This document shows, one piece after another, positions 36,068-44,683 of a stretch of DNA of 64,000 bases. Below the pieces are notes generated by a model that saw only the letters and a list, made by a program, of their open reading frames with translations, made no database searches and was not told the origin of the DNA. Position numbers and translations under genes: made by a program. Every line of letters starts with the position of its first letter. The stretch's first letter is position 1. Source of the stretch: Microcella daejeonensis (lineage in GTDB: Bacteria; Actinomycetota; Actinomycetes; Actinomycetales; Microbacteriaceae); assembly GCF_026625045.1 (NCBI RefSeq), contig NZ_CP113089.1, forward strand, positions 62,001-126,000, written 5' to 3'.

Positions 36068-37111
36068 CTACGCGCTGACGCGGTCGAGCTCGGTGAGCTG
36101 CTGCCTGCTGAGCGGTGTCGACGGCGCCGCCATGACGGCATCGAGCTGCGCGGGCTCGCTCACCGACACCACCGGCGCGACCACCCGCGGCCGGCTCAGC
36201 AGCCAGGCGAGCGACGCTGTCGTCACCGAGGTGCCGGTCTCGGCGGCGACGCGGTCGAGCGCCGCGAGCGTGCGCAGCCCCGCGCGGGTGAGGTACCGCG
36301 TCGCCTCCCCGCCCCGCCGCAGCCGCTCGACATCGGCGCGCGAGCGGTACTTGCCCGTCAGGAACCCGCCGGCCAGGGCGAACCGCGGCATGACGCCGAG
36401 ATCGAGCTGCGCGGCGACGCGAGCGAGGTCGCCCTCGTACTCGGTGCGGTGCATGAGGTTGTAGTGGTTCTGCACGGCGATCATGGGAGCGACACCGAGC
36501 ACCCCGACGGCGATCCGCGCCTCGATGAGCCGATTGCCGGTGTGGTGGCTGCCGCCGAACCAGCGCACCTTGCCGTCGCTGATCAGGTCGTCGACCGCGG
36601 CGAGCGTCTCCTCGAACGGCACCTCGTCGTCGTCGATGTGCAGGTAGAGCAGATCGATCGCGTCGACGCGCAGCCGGCGCAGCGACGCCTCCACGGCCTG
36701 ATGGATGGCGCGGGCCGACAGGCCCGGGTTGTCGGGACCCTTGCCGACCTTGGTCGCAATGGTGGTCTGGTGACGGCGACGGGATGCGCTCATCCAGTTG
36801 CCGATCATGATCTCGCTGCGGCCGCCGGCGTAGGAGTCCGCCGTATCGATGAACGTGCCGCCGAGCTCGGCGTACCGGTCGAGGATGGCCGTCGTCGTCG
36901 GAGCGTCGGCCGTCCAGCCGAAGACGTTGCCGCTGAGCGCGATGGGGAATACCCGCAGGTCGCTCGGGCCGATGCGCCGCGCGATCGACGGCGAACCGGC
37001 GGGCGATGCCGGGGTGACGGGCGACGCGCCCGTCGACGCGGTCACGACCTCCCCCGTGGGCGCCGCCATCACGGCGGTGCCGGGGTCGGGGTGCCCCGTC
37101 GGGTCGTTCAC
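36068..37111 (-). CDS. Aldo/keto reductase
   Basis: The 347-residue protein is an NADPH-dependent aldo/keto reductase of the sugar-aldehyde type. A TIM barrel begins after about 45 low-complexity residues, with SGNVFGWTAD, the catalytic Asp and Tyr in FIDTADSYAGGRSE, the Lys in TIATKVGKG, and the His in LLYLHIDDD. C-terminal LAWLLSRPRVVAPVVSVS binds the cofactor. The GTG at 37111 has GAGAGG eight bases upstream. The stop overlaps a short duplicated GC-rich motif. Substrate unknown. Confidence 0.92.
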   Translation of the reverse strand: MNDPTGHPDPGTAVMAAPTGEVVTASTGASPVTPASPAGSPSIARRIGPSDLRVFPIALSGNVFGWTADAPTTTAILDRYAELGGTFIDTADSYAGGRSEIMIGNWMSASRRRHQTTIATKVGKGPDNPGLSARAIHQAVEASLRRLRVDAIDLLYLHIDDDEVPFEETLAAVDDLISDGKVRWFGGSHHTGNRLIEARIAVGVLGVAPMIAVQNHYNLMHRTEYEGDLARVAAQLDLGVMPRFALAGGFLTGKYRSRADVERLRRGGEATRYLTRAGLRTLAALDRVAAETGTSVTTASLAWLLSRPRVVAPVVSVSEPAQLDAVMAAPSTPLSRQQLTELDRVSA

Positions 37112-37222
37112 GGTGGTGCCTCTCGTGCGTCGGGTGGGAAGCCCGCTGGGTCGATGAGGCACACGGTATCGCCGCCCGCGGCGCTGCGCCCGCCCCCGCG
37201 CCCAATCGTTATGCGAACGACG

Positions 37223-37255
37223 AGCGCCGCGCCCGGGGAACCCGGGCGCGGCGCT
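37223..37255. terminator. Perfect 15-bp hairpin between rhodopsin and aldo/keto reductase genes
   Basis: The arms 37223-37237 and 37241-37255 pair perfectly around a 3-base GAA loop. It is the second of two strong hairpins after the rhodopsin stop. It also lies in the leader of the aldo/keto reductase gene. Confidence 0.6.
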
Positions 37256-37270
37256 GACGGTGATGACCAC

Positions 37271-37304
37271 GGCGCGGTCGCTCCCCCACAGGAGCGACCG
37301 CGCC
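37271..37304 (-). terminator. Perfect 14-bp hairpin terminator after the rhodopsin gene
   Basis: The arms 37271-37284 and 37291-37304 pair perfectly around a 6-base loop, 17 bp past the rhodopsin stop. No U-tract is present. Confidence 0.7.
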
Positions 37305-37320
37305 GGGGGTTCGGGAGTCG

Positions 37321-38055
37321 CTAGGCCGAGGGCTCCAGCTGACGGGCGACCGAGGACTTCTTGGCCGCGTTGACCGCGATGATGCCGAAGCCGACCTTGT
37401 TCACCACGTCGGCCACGACGTAGATGCAGGCCGCGACGCTCGCCGCGATCGCGATATCGGCGCCGCCGATCTCCAGGAACTCCTGCAGCGCGGTGCCGAT
37501 CGGGTAGATCGCCCATCCGATGATCACGAAGAGCCGCATGATGCGAACGGCGCTCTGCACGTGGTCCGGGGCCCCGGAGACGTTGATCTTCAGGATGACG
37601 AAGATGATGTAGATCCACGCGGCCGACGAGATGACGAAGTAGATGACGTTCGCGACCGAGCCGGGCTCGCCCATCTCGCCGAGGTACCCGGTGACGATCA
37701 TGATGATGTCGGCGATGACGATCTTCGTCAGCAGGCCCTTCTTGACCGCGCCCGCGAGCGCGACGATGAGCACGAACTCGATGAGCAGCAGCGGCGTGGT
37801 GATGAGCCAGTCGATGTACCGCAGCGGCGCGGTCGCCTCGACGTCATCGGCGGTGATGGCGCCGCCCGGGAACTGCACGACGTCCTTCATGACGTAGTAG
37901 AGGATCGCCGCGACGAAGGTGATCACGGCGGCGTAGGTCGCGACCGACCGCAGCTCGGGCTTGAGATCGTTGCGCTCGAGCACGAACCAGACGGTCCCCG
38001 CGGCCATCGCCACGAACCCCAACATGAAGAAGGCCTGCACGATTTGGAAATCCAT
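37321..38055 (-). CDS. Light-driven proton-pump rhodopsin (DTE type)
   Basis: The 244-residue seven-helix protein is a microbial rhodopsin. It carries the DTE proton-pump triad Asp82, Thr86 and Glu93 (RYIDWLITTPLLLIEF; proteorhodopsin D97, T101, E108), and the retinal Schiff-base Lys220 in DVVNKVGFG. Leu90 at the tuning position predicts green absorption. By alignment from memory the helix-B His75 is Tyr54, and the carotenoid-fenestration glycine of xanthorhodopsin is Phe140. The ATG at 38055 has AAAGGA upstream; a longer frame to 38112 is rejected. No retinal or carotenoid synthesis gene is in the window. Followed by two hairpins. Confidence 0.96.
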   Translation of the reverse strand: MDFQIVQAFFMLGFVAMAAGTVWFVLERNDLKPELRSVATYAAVITFVAAILYYVMKDVVQFPGGAITADDVEATAPLRYIDWLITTPLLLIEFVLIVALAGAVKKGLLTKIVIADIIMIVTGYLGEMGEPGSVANVIYFVISSAAWIYIIFVILKINVSGAPDHVQSAVRIMRLFVIIGWAIYPIGTALQEFLEIGGADIAIAASVAACIYVVADVVNKVGFGIIAVNAAKKSSVARQLEPSA

Positions 38056-38330
38056 GATTGTCCTTTTGAATCGGAGGACGACGCGCGATCGGCATGCGTC
38101 CGGGTGATCCATCGGGTCGTGGGCCCCTTTGGCTATGTTTTGACTGTACGCCGAACTTCGTGCGGATGATCCAGGATCGATGACGAGTCGCTGGGTATCG
38201 ACTGCCGTTTAGCTGGGAGCGGTCGGAACGGAGTGCTTCGCCTCCCTCGACGGCATCCGGGTGGCTTCGGGATGCTCGCAGAGTGCCGTGCGACGGTGGC
38301 GGTGACACCGATTCCCGATGGAGGAGATCC

Positions 38331-38861
38331 ATGACGAACGACCCGATGTGGCGCATGCCCGAGGTGCCCGCCTTCACACTCACCAGCCCCGACGTCGCCG
38401 AGGGCGAGCGACTGCCCGACTGGGCGCGCTCCGGCATCGCGGGCGCGGGCGGCGACGACCGCTCCCCTGCCCTGGAGTGGAGCGGCGCGCCCGAGGGCAC
38501 GCAGAGCTACGTCGTGACGATGTACGACCCCGACGCTCCGACCGGCAGCGGCTGGTGGCACTGGACGGTCTACAACATCCCGGCGACCACGACCTCCCTG
38601 CCGGCGAACGCCGGCGACCCCGCGGCGGGCCTGCTGCCCGAGGGAGCCGTCACCGTGGCCAACGAGCTCCGGCTCGAGCGGTTCCTCGGCGCCGCCCCGC
38701 CCTCGGGCCACGGCGAGCACCGCTACGTCTTCGCGGTCAGCGCTCTCGACGTGCCGAGCATCGAGGTGCCGGAGGGGGCGACGCCCGCCCTGGTCGGGTT
38801 CATCCTGCGCGACCACATCATCGGTCGCGCGCTGCTGACGGCCACGCAGAGCACCGACTGA
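38331..38861 (+). CDS. YbhB/YbcL-family (PEBP-like) protein
   Basis: The 176-residue protein is a bacterial homologue of phosphatidylethanolamine-binding proteins. The ligand-pocket motifs are SPALEWSGAPEGTQSYVVTMYDPDAPTGSGWWHWTVYNIPAT and GHGEHRYVFAVSALD. No signal peptide is seen, so it is cytoplasmic. The role is unknown; E. coli YbhB/YbcL are not essential. A good GGAGGAGA ribosome binding site precedes the ATG. It is divergent from the rhodopsin gene, with 275 bp between that show no other gene. Confidence 0.92.
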   Translation: MTNDPMWRMPEVPAFTLTSPDVAEGERLPDWARSGIAGAGGDDRSPALEWSGAPEGTQSYVVTMYDPDAPTGSGWWHWTVYNIPATTTSLPANAGDPAAGLLPEGAVTVANELRLERFLGAAPPSGHGEHRYVFAVSALDVPSIEVPEGATPALVGFILRDHIIGRALLTATQSTD

Positions 38862-38874
38862 CCGATCTCGGCGC

Positions 38875-38917
38875 GACGACGGCGCCCGACTCCCCTTCCG
38901 GAGCGGGCGCCGTCGTC
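38875..38917. terminator. Bidirectional hairpin between convergent genes
   Basis: A perfect 14-bp stem (38875-38888 with 38904-38917) with an inner 4-bp stem lies between the ends of the PEBP-like gene and the convergent carboxylate carrier gene. Confidence 0.8.
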
Positions 38918-38931
38918 ATGCCGGCGGGCTC

Positions 38932-40443
38932 TCAGCGGCGTCCGGCGCCCGAGGCCCGCGCGTCACCGTCGACGAGCTGCTCGAGCTCGCGCGTGGTGGG
39001 CGCATCGGCTCCGTCCGCTGCGGCGCCCGACTCGGCGGCTCCGTGCTCGTCACGGGCCGAGAAGGCGCTCTCGTCGAAGGGGCGCCGACCCGCGAGCACC
39101 TCGCGGACCTGCTCGGCGTCGACCTCCTTCGTCCACGTTCCGATGAGGAGCGTCGCGACGGCGTTGCCGGTGAAGTTGGTCACCGCGCGGGCCTCCGACA
39201 TGAAGCGGTCGATGCCGACGATGACGCCGACGCCGTCGACCAGATCGGGCCGGTAGGTCTGCAGACCGCCCGCGAGGGTCGCGAGCCCCGCTCCGGTGAC
39301 GCCCGCGGCGCCCTTGGAGGCGACGATCATGAAGACCAGCAGACCGATCTGCTCGGGGATGCTCAGCGGGGTGCCGAGCGCCGTGGCGATGAACAGCGAC
39401 GCCATCGTGAGGTAGATCGCCGTGCCGTCGAGGTTGAACGAGTAGCCGGTCGGGACGGTGATGCCCACGACGGGCTTCGAGACGCCGACGTGCTCCATCT
39501 TGGCGATGAGGCGCGGCAGCGCGGCCTCGGAGGAGGAGGTGCCGACGATGAGCAGGTACTCGCGGCCGAGGTACTTCATGAGCCGGAAGATGTTGACGCC
39601 CGTCACGAGACGCAGCAGCAGACCGAGCACGACGACCACGAACAGCGCGCACGTGATGTAGAAGCCGATCATGAGGGTCGCGAGGCTCACCAGGGCGCCG
39701 GCGCCGGTGCGCCCGACGACCGCCGCGATCGCCCCGAAGGCGCCGATGGGCGCCACCCACAGGATCATCGCGAGAACGCGGAAGACGAGCACCTGCAGGC
39801 TCTTGATCGCGTCGAGGATCGGCTCGCCCTTGCGCCCGAGACCCTGCAGGGCGAAGCCCACCAGCAGAGCGACGAAGAGCACCTGCAGGATGCTGCCGGA
39901 GACGAGGGAGGAGACGAGCGTGGTCGGGATGATGCCGAGCAGGAAGTCGGTGGTCGAGGTCGCCTCCCCGGTGACCTCGTACTCGGCCGATCCGATGTCG
40001 AGGCCCTCGCCCGGCTGCAGGATGTTGCCGACGACCAGGCCGATCGCGAGGGCGAAGGTCGACATGAGCATGAAGTAGCCGAGCGCGAGACCGCCGACCT
40101 TGCCCACCGTGGCGGCCTTCGCGATGGAGCCGACGCCGATGACGATCGTGCAGAAGATGACCGGGGCGATCATCATCTTGATGAGCGCGACGAAGCCGGT
40201 GCCCACCGGCTCGAGCGCGACGCCCGCCTCGGGCGCGACGATGCCCACGACCGCCCCGGCGACGACGGCGACGATCACCGCGATGTACAGGTAGTGGTTG
40301 CGGTCGATCCGCCGCAGCCTGCTCAGCATCTTTGCCATGGTCTGTTCCCATCCGGCCGGGACGACGTCGTCGGCGGCCTTCGTGCGGTACTGGTGAACGG
40401 TCATCGTGCGCCGGGCGGCGGGGGCGGGGGAACTTGTGGTCAT
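38932..40443 (-). CDS. dctA: C4-dicarboxylate:cation symporter DctA
   Basis: The 503-residue protein belongs to the dicarboxylate/amino acid:cation symporter family, with about eight membrane helices and two re-entrant loops. The serine-rich loop is GTSSSEAALPRLI and the substrate/cation motif is SFNLDGTAIYLTMASLFIA, followed by AAGVTGAGLATLAGGL. The N-terminal ~35 residues and the ~60-residue C-terminus are soluble. It is divergent from a CitA/DcuS-like kinase, supporting malate, succinate or fumarate as substrate; glutamate-type carriers of the same family are the alternative. Codon 13 (Met) could also be the start. Confidence 0.92.
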   Translation of the reverse strand: MTTSSPAPAARRTMTVHQYRTKAADDVVPAGWEQTMAKMLSRLRRIDRNHYLYIAVIVAVVAGAVVGIVAPEAGVALEPVGTGFVALIKMMIAPVIFCTIVIGVGSIAKAATVGKVGGLALGYFMLMSTFALAIGLVVGNILQPGEGLDIGSAEYEVTGEATSTTDFLLGIIPTTLVSSLVSGSILQVLFVALLVGFALQGLGRKGEPILDAIKSLQVLVFRVLAMILWVAPIGAFGAIAAVVGRTGAGALVSLATLMIGFYITCALFVVVVLGLLLRLVTGVNIFRLMKYLGREYLLIVGTSSSEAALPRLIAKMEHVGVSKPVVGITVPTGYSFNLDGTAIYLTMASLFIATALGTPLSIPEQIGLLVFMIVASKGAAGVTGAGLATLAGGLQTYRPDLVDGVGVIVGIDRFMSEARAVTNFTGNAVATLLIGTWTKEVDAEQVREVLAGRRPFDESAFSARDEHGAAESGAAADGADAPTTRELEQLVDGDARASGAGRR

Positions 40444-40499
40444 ACTGGTCGCCGCGCTCCGAGCCGCGACCGCTTAGCGTGGAGGGCGGAGGTGCCGCG

Positions 40500-42092
40500 A
40501 TGGTGCGCAGGCGGGATCGCTCGGTCGCCGGGCGGGTGTTCGGCCTGCAGGTGCTCGCCGCCCTCCTCGTCGCCCTCGTGCTGACCGTGGTGCTCGCCGT
40601 CGACGCGCGCCGCGCGGTCGGCGACGACGCCGCGCGCGTGAGCCTCGCGGTGGCGAGCACGATCGCCGCGGATCCGGCCGTGCGCGAGGCGCTGCAGGAG
40701 CCGGACCCCTCCGCGCGGCTGCAGCCGTACGCCCTGGCCGCCATCACCGCCGCCGAGGTGGACTTCGTGACGGTGATGAGCCCCGAGGGGCTCCGGTACA
40801 CGCATCCCGACCCCGCTCAGATCGGTCGCCCCTTCCTCGGGACCATCGCCGGAGCGGTGGCCGGAGGAACGGTCACCGAGACCTACACCGGCACCCTCGG
40901 GCCATCCGTGCGGGCGGTCGTGCCCGTGCTCGACGACGCCGGTGTGATCGGCCTCGTGGCGGCGGGGGTGACGACGCGCGAGATCAGCGAGGACCTCGCG
41001 CCGCGCATCCCGTTCGTGATCGCGGTGGGCCTCGTCGTGATCGCCGTGGGCGCGATCGCCGCGGCCCTCACGAGGCGCTCGCTGCGGCGCAGCACGGGCG
41101 ACCTCGACGCGGAGGGCATGCGCACGATGGTGCGCTTCTACGAGTCGGTGCTGCACGCGGTGCGCGAAGGGGTCGTGCTCACCGATGATCGCGGGCGGGT
41201 GGTGCTCTACAACGACGAGGCCGCCGAGCTGCTGGGCATCGAGGCCGCGGGAGAGCATCCCGCCCCGCGGAAGCCGGCGGAGCTGGGCATCGATGCCGGC
41301 ATCGCCGCCCTTCTGACCACGGGCCGACGCGTCGTGGAGGAGAGCCACGTGGCGGGGGCGCGGGTTCTGCTGCTCAACCAGGAGAGCGCTCCCGGTGCGC
41401 CGAGCGACGGAGGACGCTCCCCCGCCGTGATGACCATGCGCGACCAGAGCGTGCTGCAGGAGCTCGTCGGCGAGCTGGAATCGGTGCGCACCGTGAGCGA
41501 GGCGCTGCGCGCGCAGGCGCACGAGCACGCCAACACCCTGCACACCGTCCTCTCGCTCGTCGAGATGGGCAGGGGCGACGAGGTGGCCGGCCTCGTCGGC
41601 GAGTCGGTGCGCGCCAGTCAGGGCCTGGTCGACGCCACGCTCGTCCCCGACGAGGATCCCGTTCTGACCGCGGTGCTGCTGGGCAAGGCCGCGATCGCGA
41701 GCGAGCGCGGCGCGGCGCTCGAGCTCGACCGCGAGGAGGGGGTCGCCCTGCCGCTCTCCCCCTCCGACACCGTCTCGCTCGTCGGCAATCTCGTCGACAA
41801 CGCCCTCGAGGCCTGCCTGCGCGGCGCGCCGCCCCACCGCGTGGTCGTGCGGCTCGACCGCGTGAACGAGGGCGTGCGCCTCGCCGTCGCCGACAGCGGA
41901 CCGGGTGTGGCGCCGGAGATCGCCGAGCGGGTGTTCGACGCGGGGGTGAGCACGAAGACGGATGCCGGACCGGGGCACGGGCTCGGCCTCGCCGCCGTGC
42001 GCGGCATCGTCGAGCGCGCGGGAGGCGCCGTCGCCTTCCGCCCCAGACGACCGACCACCGTCGACGTGATCCTGCCGGAGGCGCGCTCGTGA
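40500..42092 (+). CDS. CitA/DcuS-like sensor histidine kinase
   Basis: The 530-residue membrane kinase has a first membrane helix at about 15-36, an extracytoplasmic sensor domain (YTHPDPAQIGRPFLGTIAGAVAGGTVTETYTGTLGPSVRAVVPV, the citrate/C4-dicarboxylate-type fold), a second helix at 183-205, a cytoplasmic PAS domain (VLHAVREGVVLTDD), and the phosphoacceptor region RAQAHEHANTLHTVLSLVEMG. The ATP site has NLVDNALEA and GPGHGLGLAAVRGIV. The ATG at 40500 has GGAGG upstream. Overlapping response regulator follows; divergent dctA is the likely target. Confidence 0.94.
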   Translation: MVRRRDRSVAGRVFGLQVLAALLVALVLTVVLAVDARRAVGDDAARVSLAVASTIAADPAVREALQEPDPSARLQPYALAAITAAEVDFVTVMSPEGLRYTHPDPAQIGRPFLGTIAGAVAGGTVTETYTGTLGPSVRAVVPVLDDAGVIGLVAAGVTTREISEDLAPRIPFVIAVGLVVIAVGAIAAALTRRSLRRSTGDLDAEGMRTMVRFYESVLHAVREGVVLTDDRGRVVLYNDEAAELLGIEAAGEHPAPRKPAELGIDAGIAALLTTGRRVVEESHVAGARVLLLNQESAPGAPSDGGRSPAVMTMRDQSVLQELVGELESVRTVSEALRAQAHEHANTLHTVLSLVEMGRGDEVAGLVGESVRASQGLVDATLVPDEDPVLTAVLLGKAAIASERGAALELDREEGVALPLSPSDTVSLVGNLVDNALEACLRGAPPHRVVVRLDRVNEGVRLAVADSGPGVAPEIAERVFDAGVSTKTDAGPGHGLGLAAVRGIVERAGGAVAFRPRRPTTVDVILPEARS

Positions 42093-42781
42093 TCCGCGTG
42101 CTCATCGTGGACGACGAGCCCCTCGTCGCCGCCGCCCACGAGCAGTACCTCGGCCGTCTCGACGGCTTCGTCGTCGTCGGGGTCGCACACAGCGCTGCCG
42201 AGGCGCTCGCGCTGCTCGCCCGCGGGCTCGAGACGGGCGCGACCGCCGACCTGCTGCTGCTCGACGTCGGGCTGCCCGATGCCAACGGCCTCGACCTCGC
42301 CCGGCGACTGCGGCAATCGCGGATCGACGTCGACATCATCGCCGTGACCGCCGTACGCGACCGCGCCTCCGTGCAGGCGGCGGTCGCCGTGGGCGCGGCG
42401 CACTACCTGATCAAGCCGTTCGGCTTCGCGGCCTTCCGCGACAAGCTCGAGCAGTACGCCCGCTACCGCGCCCGACTCGGCACCGCGGCCGGCAGCGCCA
42501 CCCAGGAGGAGGTGGACGAGCTGCTCGCAGCGCTGCGGGCCCCCGCGCGGTCGAGCCTGCCCAAAGGGCTCTCGGCCCCGACGCTCGACCTCGTCTCGGC
42601 CCACCTCGACTCGCGCGAGGAGGCGGTCTCGGCCGCCGAGGCCGCCGAGGCGCTCGCCCTGTCGCGCGTGACCGCCCGTCGGTATCTCGAGCACCTCGCC
42701 GATACCGGGGTGCTGCAGCGCGAACCCCGCTACGGCTCCCCCGGCAGGCCCGAGGTCGCCTACCGCCGGCGCGGCGCCTGA
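42089..42781 (+). CDS. CitB/DcuR-like response regulator
   Basis: The 230-residue protein has a receiver domain (IVDDEPLVA; phosphorylated Asp in LLLLDVGLPDANGLDLA; Lys in YLIKPFGF) and a C-terminal winged-helix region (VSAAEAAEALALSRVTARRYLEHLADTGVLQREPRYGSPGRPEVAYR) of the CitB class. The start is a GTG overlapping the kinase stop by four bases. It should act on dctA, which is divergent from the kinase gene, in response to external carboxylates. Confidence 0.94.
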   Translation: MIRVLIVDDEPLVAAAHEQYLGRLDGFVVVGVAHSAAEALALLARGLETGATADLLLLDVGLPDANGLDLARRLRQSRIDVDIIAVTAVRDRASVQAAVAVGAAHYLIKPFGFAAFRDKLEQYARYRARLGTAAGSATQEEVDELLAALRAPARSSLPKGLSAPTLDLVSAHLDSREEAVSAAEAAEALALSRVTARRYLEHLADTGVLQREPRYGSPGRPEVAYRRRGA

Positions 42782-42848
42782 GCCGTCCGCGCGGCACGCG
42801 CGGGCAGGTCGTATAGTCGGCGGCACCACCCGCCCGAGGAGGCCGCCG

Positions 42849-43787
42849 ATGACGTCCGCGATCGCGATCACCTCGCTCACCAAGCGGTTCGGCCGGCACA
42901 CCGTGCTCGACGGCATCGATCTCGCGGTCGAGACCGGGCGCGTGGTCGGGCTCATCGGGCCGAACGGCGCCGGCAAGACGACGACCATGCGAACCCTCGT
43001 CGACATCGTGCGGCCGACGAGCGGCACCGTCCGGGTGCTCGGTGTCGACCCGCGCACGGGCGGCGCGGCGCAGCGCCGCCGCATCGGCTACCTCCCCGGC
43101 GAGCTCGCGATGGACTCCCGCCAGACGGCCCGCAGCGTGCTCGCGCACTACGCCGCGCTCGACGGCGCCTCCGGCGCCCCCGCGCGCATCGTCGAGCTCG
43201 CCGCGCGGCTCGGACTCGACCTCGACCGCCCGGCCCGCGCGCTCAGCAAGGGCAATAAGCAGAAGGTGGGCGTCATCCAGGCCTTCGCGCACGACCCCGA
43301 GCTGCTCGTCCTCGACGAGCCGACGAGCGGGCTCGATCCGCTCGTGCAGCAGGAGTTCCTCCGCATCGTGCGGGAGGCGCGCGATGCGGGCCGGACCGTG
43401 CTGCTGAGCTCGCACGTGATCAGCGAGATCGCCCACGTCGCCGACGAGGTCGCCGTGCTGCGGGAGGGCCGGGTCGTCGCCCGCAGCAGCATCGCCGCGC
43501 TGCGGGCGGCGGCGCCGCGCGAGGTGCGCGTGCGCGTCGACCCCGCGCACCACGACGCGCTGCTGCGGCGCATCGCGGCGGTGCCCGGGCTCGAGCTCGC
43601 GCGACGCCGCGCCGATGATCCCGAGGGCGGGGCGAGCGGCACCCTCTCGGGCGAGATCGGCGCCTTCGTCGCGGCGCTCTCCGGGCTCGCCGTGCGCGAC
43701 CTCGTGGTGCAGGAGCCCGACCTCGAGCGCGCGGTGCTCGCCTACTACGGCCCCGAGCGGGCCGTCGGCGACGGGAGCGCGCCGTGA
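42849..43787 (+). CDS. ABC transporter ATP-binding protein
   Basis: The 312-residue ATPase has Walker A in GPNGAGKTTT, the signature LSKGNKQKVG (variant of LSGGQ), Walker B in LLVLDEPTSGLDP and the switch His in LLSSHVISE. After residue ~215 is a C-terminal extension of the type in drug and antibiotic exporters. It lies four bases into the permease gene (overlap) and is preceded by 67 bp after the response regulator. The pair is an ABC-2-type exporter; the substrate is unknown. Confidence 0.94.
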   Translation: MTSAIAITSLTKRFGRHTVLDGIDLAVETGRVVGLIGPNGAGKTTTMRTLVDIVRPTSGTVRVLGVDPRTGGAAQRRRIGYLPGELAMDSRQTARSVLAHYAALDGASGAPARIVELAARLGLDLDRPARALSKGNKQKVGVIQAFAHDPELLVLDEPTSGLDPLVQQEFLRIVREARDAGRTVLLSSHVISEIAHVADEVAVLREGRVVARSSIAALRAAAPREVRVRVDPAHHDALLRRIAAVPGLELARRRADDPEGGASGTLSGEIGAFVAALSGLAVRDLVVQEPDLERAVLAYYGPERAVGDGSAP

Positions 43788-44581
43788 GCATCCTGCCCCT
43801 CGCCCGTCGCGACCTCGTCGAGGGCCGACGCGGACTGCTCGGCTGGGCGCTCGGGTTGACCGCCGTCACCTCGCTCTACCTGCCTCTCTACCCCTCGATC
43901 GGCGGCAATCCCGAGTTCGCCGCTGTGATCGAGGGTCTGCCGCCCGAGCTCGTGCAGACGCTCAACTACGACGACATCCTCTCGGGCGCCGGGTACACCC
44001 AGGGCACGGTCTACGGTCTGCTCGGCTTCGTGCTGCTCGTCATCGCCGCGACGGCCTGGGGCTCGGCCGCGATCGCCGGCGACGAGGAGCGCGGCGGTCT
44101 CGAGCTCGTGCTCGCGCACGGCGTCAGCCGCGAGCGCGTGCTGCTCGAGCGCGGTCTCGTCGTGCTGCTGAAGCTCGTGCTGCTCGTGACGCTCGTCACG
44201 GCCCTCGTCGCCGTGTACTCGACCGCGTTCGACCTGGGCGTCGACGCGGGAGGCCTCGTCGGCGGCGGGCTCGCGCTGCTGCTGCTGAGCACCCTCAGCG
44301 GGGCGGCGGCGCTCGGAGCGGGAGCGGCGACCGGGCGGCGCATTCTCGCCATCGCGGGAGGCGCGGGCGTCGCCGTGATCGGCTACGCGCTCAACGCCCT
44401 CGGCAACCAGAGCGCCGACCTGGAGTGGGTCGGCGCGCTCTCGCCCTACTCGTGGGCCTTCGGCGAGGAGCCGCTGCGGAACGGCGTCGACCTCGGCGGG
44501 CTCGCGCTGCTGCTCGCGCTCTCCGTGCTCGCGGTCGTCATCGGGATGCTCGTGCTGCGCCGCCGCGACATCGGCCGCTGA
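43784..44581 (+). CDS. ABC transporter permease (ABC-2 type)
   Basis: The 265-residue protein is a six-helix permease. Helices are at roughly 15-35, 85-105, 125-150, 165-185, 190-205 and 235-255; the extracellular loop holds GLPPELVQTLNYDDILSGAGYTQGTVYGLLGF. It partners the ATPase whose gene it overlaps by four bases. The closest functional class is ABC-2 exporters of the NatB/YhaP kind. Substrate unknown. Confidence 0.9.
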   Translation: MSILPLARRDLVEGRRGLLGWALGLTAVTSLYLPLYPSIGGNPEFAAVIEGLPPELVQTLNYDDILSGAGYTQGTVYGLLGFVLLVIAATAWGSAAIAGDEERGGLELVLAHGVSRERVLLERGLVVLLKLVLLVTLVTALVAVYSTAFDLGVDAGGLVGGGLALLLLSTLSGAAALGAGAATGRRILAIAGGAGVAVIGYALNALGNQSADLEWVGALSPYSWAFGEEPLRNGVDLGGLALLLALSVLAVVIGMLVLRRRDIGR

Positions 44582-44619
44582 GCGGGCGGCCGCGCCCGGA
44601 CGGGGCACGGGCGGGAACG

Positions 44620-44658
44620 ACGGATGCCCGCCCCGAACGAGTCGGGACGGGCATCCGT
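44620..44658. terminator. Hairpin between the ABC permease and pnp
   Basis: An 11-bp perfect stem (44620-44630 with 44648-44658) continues with a 5-bp inner stem. It lies between the convergent ends of the permease gene and pnp and can end both transcripts. Confidence 0.8.
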
Positions 44659-44683
44659 TCGCGCGATGCGCGGTGGGCGGAGG

